Positions 1 through 6,559 of a DNA stretch of 64,000 nucleotides are shown here, piece after piece (the stretch's first letter is position 1; each line of letters opens with the position of its first letter). Source of the DNA: Chitinophaga costaii. Lineage in GTDB: Bacteria > Bacteroidota > Bacteroidia > Chitinophagales > Chitinophagaceae. The position numbers and the translations under genes are program-made. The stretch is from the NCBI RefSeq assembly GCF_900094705.1, contig NZ_FMAR01000008.1, forward strand, positions 62,001 through 126,000. The letters are read 5' to 3'. The notes below the pieces were generated by a model. That model was not told where the DNA came from. It did not search any database and saw nothing but the letters and a program-made list of their open reading frames with translations.

Positions 1-1
1 T

Positions 2-130
2 GCATTGGATAAAATAAAATATGCTGGTATTTGTAGTATTGAGTTCGAGAAAGATATGCAAGACCCATTGGCCGGGATCGCAGAATCTGCAGGGTACTTC
101 CGGGGAGTAGTCCATACTGTAGAAAAATAG
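2..130 (+). CDS. Sugar phosphate isomerase/epimerase, C-terminal end (partial)
   Basis: Only the last 42 codons lie in the window; the frame is open from base 2 to a TAG at 128-130. The tail reads like the end of the xylose-isomerase-like TIM-barrel family: a strand with a conserved acidic residue (G-I-C-S-I-E-F-E), then a P-L-A-G-I segment and a Y-F-R-G-V-V helix. Such proteins isomerise or epimerise sugars, often next to oxidoreductases in sugar-utilisation loci. The assignment rests on a short stretch, so the family is likely and the substrate cannot be given. A terminator hairpin follows 30 bases after the stop. Confidence 0.55.
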   Translation, partial: ALDKIKYAGICSIEFEKDMQDPLAGIAESAGYFRGVVHTVEK

Positions 131-160
131 CAAAATCATACGGTACCATATATGCTATGA

Positions 161-194
161 AAAGCCTTCAGCACCCAGTTGTGCGGAAGGCTTT
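161..194 (+). terminator. Terminator hairpin after the epimerase gene
   Basis: AAAGCCTTC (161-169) pairs with GAAGGCTTT (186-194); an inner GCAC/GTGC continues the stem after one mismatch, leaving a 6-base loop. The run of T at the 3' end is short, but the A-rich 5' arm and T-rich 3' arm are typical. It closes the upstream transcript. Confidence 0.7.
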
Positions 195-294
195 GTTATG
201 TGTAATGAAATATAATGGCTGATAATGGGGAATTAATAATAGGACCTTTTTGTATGTCGGCGCTTGGCAGGCGCCTATTTATCCTATATGTATC

Positions 295-777
295 ATGGAA
301 CAACGAATAATTTTATTGGACATCGATGGCGTAATGGTCACTACCGCAAGCTGGCGTCCGGAGGCTCTGGAACAAGGCGAATTTTACGCATTTAGTCCCC
401 TGGCGCAGCAGCAACTAGACTGGTTATTGCAATACAGTGAGGCGCACATTATTTTAACCAGCACTTACCGTAACCGCTTTTCCAACGAGGGCTGGCGGAA
501 GATCTTCAGCGAGCGCTGTGCCCACCTGCAAAGTATTCAGGTGCTGGATGATTTTAAATTGCAAAACAGGCAGCATAGCCGGCTGGCAGATGTAACCGAA
601 TGGGTGCGGCGTTATGGTGCCAACACCCATTACGTGATCATTGACGATGATAGTGCCCTGGAGGCGCTGCCGCCGGATATTAAAACGCAATGGGTGCGTA
701 CCATGCCCAAGGTGGGGCTAGACGTGGAAGCGGCTATGGAGGCGCTCACCATCCTGCGGCCGGTTAAGCCCGGATAA
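295..777 (+). CDS. HAD-superfamily protein (HAD_SAK_2-like)
   Basis: Predicted hydrolase or phosphatase-like protein of about 160 residues with the HAD fold. Visible HAD motifs are the D-I-D-G-V nucleophile loop near residue 9, I-L-T-S-T-Y-R (motif II Thr/Ser) about 50 residues later, and V-I-I-D-D-D-S (the acidic Mg-binding motif) in the last third. The order and short length fit the family called HAD domain in Swiss Army Knife RNA repair proteins, which stands alone in many bacteria. A TTG at 250 would add 15 residues with no HAD character, so ATG 295, directly before the first beta strand, is preferred. No signal peptide; cytoplasmic. The gene converges on the OmpA-type gene, with 31 bases between the stops. 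Substrate unknown. Confidence 0.75.
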   Translation: MEQRIILLDIDGVMVTTASWRPEALEQGEFYAFSPLAQQQLDWLLQYSEAHIILTSTYRNRFSNEGWRKIFSERCAHLQSIQVLDDFKLQNRQHSRLADVTEWVRRYGANTHYVIIDDDSALEALPPDIKTQWVRTMPKVGLDVEAAMEALTILRPVKPG

Positions 778-808
778 GCCATACATACAATGCCTGCGAT
801 GGTTGTGT

Positions 809-2005
809 TTATTTTTCTCTTACACTCACCGATATTCTGCGGTCTTTAATACGGTCTGCTTCGGGAGCATCGGCGGCATATTTCGCATATTGCGAGCCAT
901 AGCCCTCCGCTCCGGTTACCTGGCTGCCTACGCCTTCTTCGCGCAAAGCCTTTGCCACAGCTTCGGCGCGGGCTTGCGACAGTTTTTTGTTCGCCGCTTC
1001 TTCACCCACTCTATCCGTATAACCGCCTATTTTGATCTTCACTTTGGGATAGGCTTTTAATATCTGTGCAATGTTTTCCAACTCTGTGCGGCTGCTGGGC
1101 AAAATGTTGGCCGTACCAAAAGTGAAATTGAGCGTATTAAAATCAAACCAAATGTCCTTGCCTGCTTCGGTATAAGGGTCTTTAATAAAGGCAATGAGCC
1201 GGTCTTCTATCCCACCTTTAAGGGCGTCTATTTTCACGCCATTGGGCAGGGTTAGTTGCAGTGGTGCTGACCGGAGGGTAACCACGGTATCGGTGCCGGT
1301 GCTATGGTCTGTGGTGGTAATGGTGTCTGATATGGGCTTGCTGGCATTGGGTTGATTGCAACTGCGCAGCCAGTACCATACCCCTATAATAAGCAGCAGG
1401 CCTATGAGCAATGGCCCGGCCCAGTTAGTTTTCCGGGTGGCAGGTAATCCGTTGGGCCGGTTGATCACCGGGGCGGCGTCGCCGAGCAGCTGTTGCAGGT
1501 TAATCTCTGGGGGTACGCTGCTGGCTACCTCTTTCTTCTGTTGGGCCAGCAGGGAGGCTATGGCGCCGGCGCTCATATCATTCTCATTCACATGTTTGTG
1601 AATGACGGCCAGTGCCAGTGGCAGTATGGTGCCCAGCAGGGCCGATGTGGTACTTCCTTTAAGGCCTATGGAAGTGGTAATACTGTTGGCGATAGTACCC
1701 AGCCTGCTGCCAAACACTTCCGACAGCAAGGACGGGGCAAGGGATGGTATGCCGCCGCCTGTGTGGTTAAAGACGTTAGACACATTTTCCAGGATGCCAC
1801 TTTTAAAAGCATCGTGGGAGTAATCTACCAGCGATGCCATATGGCCGCCCTCCACTTGCTGCAGAAGACCCAGTAGCGACACGGGAATAATGGCGTCTAT
1901 ACCTTTTTGTACATTGGCAGGTGTTTCGCCATAATACTGGGCCGCCTGTGCTACTACGTTTTCCGGAAGGTATTTTTTTATTGCGGTTACGAAATGAAAT
2001 GCCAT
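809..2005 (-). CDS. DUF937 / OmpA C-terminal domain envelope protein
   Basis: A 398-residue two-part protein. Residues 1 to about 165 match DUF937 (YidB-like), an alpha-helical region with an early L-P-E-N-V-V segment and the I-I-P-V-S-L-L-G-L-L turn. A single hydrophobic helix at about 195-213 (W-A-G-P-L-L-I-G...) follows, then a Thr/Ser-rich linker. Residues about 285-398 form an OmpA-like peptidoglycan-binding domain with the typical G-Y-T-D-R-V-G-E turn, the S-Q-A-R-A-E-A-V helix and a terminal D-R-R-I-S-V-S-V strand. The inferred topology has the DUF937 part in the cytoplasm and the OmpA part in the periplasm gripping the cell wall. There is no cleavable signal peptide. Family known, cell role not established. 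Confidence 0.85.
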   Translation of the reverse strand: MAFHFVTAIKKYLPENVVAQAAQYYGETPANVQKGIDAIIPVSLLGLLQQVEGGHMASLVDYSHDAFKSGILENVSNVFNHTGGGIPSLAPSLLSEVFGSRLGTIANSITTSIGLKGSTTSALLGTILPLALAVIHKHVNENDMSAGAIASLLAQQKKEVASSVPPEINLQQLLGDAAPVINRPNGLPATRKTNWAGPLLIGLLLIIGVWYWLRSCNQPNASKPISDTITTTDHSTGTDTVVTLRSAPLQLTLPNGVKIDALKGGIEDRLIAFIKDPYTEAGKDIWFDFNTLNFTFGTANILPSSRTELENIAQILKAYPKVKIKIGGYTDRVGEEAANKKLSQARAEAVAKALREEGVGSQVTGAEGYGSQYAKYAADAPEADRIKDRRISVSVREK

Positions 2006-2340
2006 AACAGGGATTTTTAGGTGAGTAAGTATTTACAAATAAAGAACGGTAATTTATTTCAGCAAAACGACCGGAATTTTTAAGGCCCTCGGGTACAAGC
2101 CTCGACATCCGGTAGGACGAAGCCTCCTTTTGTAAGGCACATAATGCCGGAACAAAATGTCAGGAACGCCGGGGTGAATTTCTGATAAATTTAAAGGGTT
2201 TTTGGCTTTCTTCCAGCGCCCCGCCGCCAGGCGGCTCTTATTTTAATGCTTTTATGCCTTGCCGCTCATGGCATGGAACAGGTGCTGGACTGGCCGGATG
2301 AACGCCTACTATCCTCCACTTTCACCGGATTATTGCTTAC
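2006..2340. other. Intergenic stretch upstream of the OmpA-type gene
   Basis: No convincing gene. The first about 80 bases are A/T-rich and must hold the promoter of the minus-strand gene ending at 809. No exact TAnnTTTG box is present; the nearest is an imperfect CAAATAAA on the plus strand near 2031. A G/C-rich self-complementary patch lies near 2222-2236. Confidence 0.4.
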
Positions 2341-2576
2341 CTATTTATCGTAGACGCTGCACAAGAATATTACATCTTCGCCATCCGCCACTTTGAAACC
2401 AGCAAATGCATAGACGATTCATTATTTAGAAGGTAAATAAATTGAAGAACTGGAGATCAGTTACCAAACAGAAAAAAAAGACAAGGAGCTTACAGGCGCA
2501 GCAACGGGACATCCATCATAAAAACCAGCGCCTGGAGCAGCTACTCGTAATAACGACCGCTGTATATTATATTTAA
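2341..2576 (+). pseudogene. Remnant of a TPR-type sensor histidine kinase
   Basis: Three frames read in succession give one familiar protein. From 2341, L-F-I-V-D-A-A-Q-E-Y-Y then A-I-R-H-F-E-T-S-K then D-D-S-L-F-R-R ends at a TAA (2434-2436). From 2441, another frame gives I-E-E-L-E-I-S-Y-Q-T-E-K-K-D-K-E-L. From 2493, a third frame gives Q-A-Q-Q-R-D-I-H-H-K-N-Q-R-L-E-Q-L-L up to TAA 2574-2576. This is the last TPR repeat, the coiled-coil linker (ELE.xYQTEKKxxE) and the start of the membrane helix of Bacteroidota TPR histidine kinases. The kinase domain and nearly all TPRs are gone. It is a decayed fragment, not a gene. Confidence 0.55.
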
Positions 2577-2703
2577 AAAATATTAATACGATAAAATTTG
2601 CAGTTTTCTTCATGGGAAATGCAAAAAATATTTTATTACTCGTATTTTCTGTGTATTTTATTGACAATATGCGAAAGGCTATTGTAAATAAAACATATTA
2701 AAT

Positions 2704-4155
2704 ATGGGAAGTGTAAACCTCAATAGCTATGCGCAGATTGCCAATACCTGGGACGAGATGTACATTGCCGGCGACCGTATGCGGGAACAATACCACCAGA
2801 TTATCCGTTACCTGGAGCAAGAATCTGCCAGCGATTTAAGTAAAAAGGAGGAACTGGCCAAACGCCTGTTCATGAGCCAGGGCATTACATTTACGGTGTA
2901 CGATAGTGGGGAGGGCATTGAAAAAATCTTTCCATTCGACATTATACCCCGCGTGATCACTGCCACGGAATGGTCTTTTATTGAGCTGGGCATTAAACAG
3001 CGGCTCAAGGCCCTGAACCTGTTTTTGAAAGATGTGTATACCAACCAGTTTATCATCAAAGACAAGGTGATACCCGCTGGATTAATTTACTCCTGCCCTC
3101 ATTTTTTACGGGAAATGCACCAGTTGAAGGTACCCCATGATATTTATGTGCATATTTCCGGGATAGACCTTATCCGGGATTATGACGGTACTTTTTATGT
3201 GCTGGAAGACAACTTGCGTACCCCGTCGGGCGTAAGCTATATGCTGGAGAATCGGGAGATTACCAAGCGCCTGTTTCCAGACCTGATCCCTCAATGTAAT
3301 GTGCGCAGTGTAACAGAATACCCGGCGGTGTTATATAAAAACCTCATGTCGCTATCCCCGCGGGCGGTATCTAACCCCACGGTGGTGTTGCTAAGCCCTG
3401 GAATGTTTAACTCCGCTTATTATGAACATACCACCCTGGCCCGTTTAATGGGCGTAGAGCTGGTGGAGGGTCGCGACCTGGTGATCCGCGATCACAAAGT
3501 GTTTATGAAAACCACCACTGGTTTGCAGCAGGTAGATGTGATATACCGCCGCGTAGACGATGATTTTATTGATCCCCTGGTATTTAATCCTAATAGTGTG
3601 CTCGGTGTGGCAGGGCTGATGAGTGCCTACCGCAAGGGCAACGTGGCCATCATTAACGCTATTGGCAATGGGGTGGCAGACGATAAAGCGGTGTATAGCT
3701 ATGTACCCGACATGATCAAATACTACCTGAACGAAACGCCCTTGCTCAAAAACGTGCCCACCTATAGCCTTGGCAATCACGATGAGCGCGCCTACGTATT
3801 TGAAAACATGCATAAGATGGTGATCAAGAAAACCAATGAAAGTGGGGGGTACGGTATGTTGATGGGGCACGCAGCATCGGAAGAGGAAATAGAAAAGTAT
3901 AAAAAAGAAATACGGAAAGACGGTGGCCGCAATTTCATCGCACAGCCTACCATTAGTTTGTCTACCGCACCCTGTTATATCGATGGCGTATTACAGCCCC
4001 GGCGTGTAGACCTGCGCCCTTATGCGCTCTACGGGCCGGATGGCATTACCATTGTGCCGGGCGGCCTTACCCGTGTAGCCCTTAAAGAAGGCTCCCTGGT
4101 GGTAAATAGCTCACAGGGTGGCGGTAGTAAAGACACCTGGGTTTTATCTTGCTGA
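2704..4155 (+). CDS. Circularly permuted ATP-grasp protein (COG2308 type)
   Basis: A 483-residue cytoplasmic protein of the circularly permuted type 2 ATP-grasp family (DUF404/DUF407). Family hallmarks seen: the early R-L-F-M-S-Q-G-I-T-F-T-V-Y segment, F-P-F-D-I-I-P-R-V-I, the E-W-x-F-I-E-x-G-I-K-Q-R-L-K-A-L-N helix, and Y-V-L-E-D-N-L-R-T-P-S-G-V-S-Y (about 165-180), then V-I-Y-R-R-V-D-D-D-F-I-D-P and the C-terminal R-R-V-D-L-R-P-Y stretch. ATP-grasp enzymes join a carboxylate to an amine through an acyl phosphate. This family is predicted to act as an amidoligase on a peptide or small molecule and is co-inherited with the alpha-E and transglutaminase-like genes, as here (23-base gap to the next gene). 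The substrate is not known. Confidence 0.9.
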   Translation: MGSVNLNSYAQIANTWDEMYIAGDRMREQYHQIIRYLEQESASDLSKKEELAKRLFMSQGITFTVYDSGEGIEKIFPFDIIPRVITATEWSFIELGIKQRLKALNLFLKDVYTNQFIIKDKVIPAGLIYSCPHFLREMHQLKVPHDIYVHISGIDLIRDYDGTFYVLEDNLRTPSGVSYMLENREITKRLFPDLIPQCNVRSVTEYPAVLYKNLMSLSPRAVSNPTVVLLSPGMFNSAYYEHTTLARLMGVELVEGRDLVIRDHKVFMKTTTGLQQVDVIYRRVDDDFIDPLVFNPNSVLGVAGLMSAYRKGNVAIINAIGNGVADDKAVYSYVPDMIKYYLNETPLLKNVPTYSLGNHDERAYVFENMHKMVIKKTNESGGYGMLMGHAASEEEIEKYKKEIRKDGGRNFIAQPTISLSTAPCYIDGVLQPRRVDLRPYALYGPDGITIVPGGLTRVALKEGSLVVNSSQGGGSKDTWVLSC

Positions 4156-4178
4156 ACAAAAAATCATTATAAGCGCCT

Positions 4179-5114
4179 ATGTTAAGTAGAGTTGCATCAA
4201 GCCTGTACTGGCTCAGTCGTTATGTAGAACGTAGCGATGGTATTTTAAGGATGCTCAAGATCAATTATGCTTCCTCGCAGGATAATATACAGGCTTTTAC
4301 CTGGGACCCGGTGATCAATATCTTTTCCGCCGGCAGCACAGACGAGCTCTCTGCCGTAAAGGACGACAGCCGGCAGGTTTTAGAACAACTGCTTTTTAGC
4401 CGGGAAAACCCCTGCTCCGTGATCAACATGATAACCCTTGCCCGGGAAAATGCCCGCAGTGTGCAGGAACATATTACAAAAGACCTCTGGCAATGCCTGA
4501 ATGAATATTATCACCTGGTGCGGGAACCCAAACTGCGGTGGTACGTACAGAAAGATGATCCCATGACGGCGCTGGACCTGCTGGGCAAACAGGTAATGCT
4601 TTATTACGGCACAGCCGATAGTACCATGGAGCGCGGCGAAATCCGTAGTTTTATGAGCATCGGCAAATTCCTGGAACGCAGTATACAATCGGTAGACATC
4701 TTAAATACGAAGTTCACCACCATTTCCAGCCACCCCGATCTGCTGATGGATGCCTCCTACTGGCAGCACCTGCTGCTGTCGCTGGGCGGGTACGAGCTGT
4801 ACCTGAAATCTTACCGGGGCGGGTTTGAGGCCGAACAGGTGCTGGAGCTGGTAATGCTGAACAGCGATTTTCCCCGCTCTGCCAAGTATGCGGTGAAAAA
4901 CATACAGCGCTATTTTGAACGCCTGAAAAGTGAAAAGAATATTGAAGATTATAATAATCTTTCTTTTAATATTGGCCGCCTGCACAGCACCATTACCTAT
5001 AGTTCTGTGTATAGCATGAAGGCCGAGGGGTTAAACAATTACCTGTACAAGATCCGTAATGAACTGTATGGCATTGGTAACCTGCTCAATGAATATTATT
5101 TCGCCAACTCTTAA
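4179..5114 (+). CDS. Alpha-E domain protein (DUF403)
   Basis: A 311-residue, nearly all-helical protein. The opening M-L-S-R-V-A-S-S-L-Y-W-L-S-R-Y-V-E-R-S-D is the signature of the alpha-E (A predicted alpha-helical domain with a conserved ER motif) family, including the E-R pair at about residues 18-19. A second conserved stretch, I-x-K-F-L-E-R-S-I-Q-S-V-D-I-L, repeats the E-R motif near residue 168. It is the middle gene of the ATP-grasp / alpha-E / transglutaminase set, 23 bases after the first and 15 before the third. It probably works with the ATP-grasp protein on the same substrate. No signal peptide or membrane helix. Confidence 0.9.
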   Translation: MLSRVASSLYWLSRYVERSDGILRMLKINYASSQDNIQAFTWDPVINIFSAGSTDELSAVKDDSRQVLEQLLFSRENPCSVINMITLARENARSVQEHITKDLWQCLNEYYHLVREPKLRWYVQKDDPMTALDLLGKQVMLYYGTADSTMERGEIRSFMSIGKFLERSIQSVDILNTKFTTISSHPDLLMDASYWQHLLLSLGGYELYLKSYRGGFEAEQVLELVMLNSDFPRSAKYAVKNIQRYFERLKSEKNIEDYNNLSFNIGRLHSTITYSSVYSMKAEGLNNYLYKIRNELYGIGNLLNEYYFANS

Positions 5115-5129
5115 TTTCCGCCAAGCAAC

Positions 5130-6119
5130 ATGCCTTTCTTCAAGATCAAACATATCACCAACTACCGTTACGAAGCGCCGGTGCGCGACAGCGCCAACCA
5201 GATCATGCTGTATCCCCTGAAGGATGAATACCAGAAAGTGATCCGGCATGAACTTAATATTTCCAACTCGCCGGAGGTAGATGTTTTTATAGATTATTAT
5301 GGCAACGAGGTGGGTACTTTCACCCAGCACGAGCCGCACAATCAGTTAAGTATCTATTCCAAAATCTATGTTGAAACCTCCCCCAAGCGCCTGCCCCTGG
5401 ACGATATTTTTGTAACAGAGCAATGGCGCATGCTGGAAGAACTGTCGCAGGAAACGCCCTATATCGATTACCTGAAGCAGCCCCTGTTCGATGGGGCCGA
5501 CCTTCTGTTAGACGCCGCCATGGAGCTCAATGAAAAAGGAGATTCCCCGTTTAAGATTGCCGTGAAATTCTGTAATTACGTATACGAAAATTTTGAATAT
5601 ATTAAAGGGGTTACCAATGTAGACACCACGCTGAGCGAGATTTTGCGGCTGCAAGCCGGCGTGTGCCAGGACTTTGCCCATGTGCTCACCACCATGCTGC
5701 GCTTTACCAACATACCTGCGCGATATGTGAGCGGTTACATTTGCCCCAATAAAAATGGTATGCGGGGAGAAGGTGCCACCCACGCCTGGGCGGAGGCCTA
5801 TATTCCAGGATATGGCTGGCTAGGCCTGGACCCAACGAACAACTGTATTGCAAACGAAAAACACCTGCGGCTCGCCGTGGGCCGCAATTTCAGCGATTGC
5901 TCACCGGTGAAGGGCGTCTATAATGGACCCTCCGGGCATATACTGGAGGTAAATGTATCGGTAGGATATGATGATGAAGAGGCTTTTGATGACCCACATT
6001 TTCAGCCCAAGGAGGTAGCATATTCCAAACCGCAGCCATCGGTGGGTGATGGGAAAAACAGCTATCAGCGTTATCTGGATGATATGCTGATACAGCAGCA
6101 ACAACAGCAACAGCAGTAG
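5130..6119 (+). CDS. Transglutaminase-like cysteine protease family protein with poly-Q tail
   Basis: A 329-residue protein with an N-terminal beta-rich domain (F-K-I-K-H-I-T-N-Y-R-Y at the start) and a papain-like transglutaminase core. The triad is intact: Cys179 in A-G-V-C-Q-D-F-A-H, His218 in T-H-A-W-A-E-A-Y and Asp234 in G-L-D-P-T-N. Members act as peptidases, amidases or transamidases. Together with the ATP-grasp and alpha-E proteins, it probably makes or cuts an amide-linked product. The protein ends in eight consecutive glutamines, encoded by mixed CAG and CAA codons (about 6090-6116), which is odd for the family. No signal peptide. A strong terminator follows 40 bases after the stop. 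Confidence 0.9.
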   Translation: MPFFKIKHITNYRYEAPVRDSANQIMLYPLKDEYQKVIRHELNISNSPEVDVFIDYYGNEVGTFTQHEPHNQLSIYSKIYVETSPKRLPLDDIFVTEQWRMLEELSQETPYIDYLKQPLFDGADLLLDAAMELNEKGDSPFKIAVKFCNYVYENFEYIKGVTNVDTTLSEILRLQAGVCQDFAHVLTTMLRFTNIPARYVSGYICPNKNGMRGEGATHAWAEAYIPGYGWLGLDPTNNCIANEKHLRLAVGRNFSDCSPVKGVYNGPSGHILEVNVSVGYDDEEAFDDPHFQPKEVAYSKPQPSVGDGKNSYQRYLDDMLIQQQQQQQQ

Positions 6120-6159
6120 GGTTCTTATATAACAAGCATTTTTTTTATAGCAAAAAAAT

Positions 6160-6188
6160 AACCGGATGGGATCATCCGGTTTTTTTTT
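6160..6188 (+). terminator. Rho-independent terminator of the ATP-grasp operon
   Basis: A perfect 9-bp stem, AACCGGATG (6160-6168) with CATCCGGTT (6173-6181), a 4-base loop and a run of T to 6188. An A-tract precedes it, so it could also work on the other strand. Confidence 0.9.
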
Positions 6189-6267
6189 GTCTCAATCAAA
6201 AGGTGAACAAGTCAATGGTGCCGAAAACCCGGCATAATCATATTAAGATTGGTCTGTCATAATAAAT

Positions 6268-6298
6268 GACCGGACGAGAGCGCCCGGTCTTCTTTTTT
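6268..6298 (+). terminator. Second terminator-like hairpin
   Basis: GACCGG (6268-6273) pairs with CCGGTC (6284-6289), closing a 10-base G/C-rich loop, and is followed by TTCTTTTTT. It lies 80 bases past the first terminator, with no gene between them. Confidence 0.7.
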
Positions 6299-6351
6299 AA
6301 AACCATTTAATTTCAAGTGTTGCACTACATACATAAGACAATCGAATAGAT

Positions 6352-6417
6352 AAAAAGGGTGACAGGAATGAAAAAAAAATATTTGTTAAAATATTTTCCG
6401 CCTGCGTCACCCTTTTT
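6352..6417 (+). terminator. Third, long terminator-like hairpin
   Basis: AAAAAGGGTGAC (6352-6363) pairs with GTCACCCTTTTT (6406-6417); CAGG/CCTG nearly extends the stem. An A/T-only inverted repeat built of AAATATTT and AAATATTT-like arms fills the loop. A-tract on the left and T-tract on the right make it possibly bidirectional. It is the last element before the leader of the first SusC gene; the rest of 6418-6559 shows only a small GCCCT/AGGGC hairpin (6523-6536). Confidence 0.65.
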
Positions 6418-6559
6418 TATGCTATGCCTGTTATACTGCTGAAACAACAAGATCAACCAATATCATCAGGCGGCGTAATAGCCCCCCTTCCGCCCTGGTA
6501 GCATCAACAGGTAATAGAACATGCCCTTATTAGGGCTTTACATTCATTAACTACAATTT

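Noticed and set aside
2461-2667. 68-codon frame on the minus strand
   Set aside because: Composition is that of A/T-rich intergenic DNA, and it lies opposite the histidine kinase remnant, which explains the sequence better.
6084-6116. CAG/CAA run as a sequencing error
   Set aside because: The codons are mixed, keep the frame and end at a stop directly followed by a good terminator, so the run looks real.
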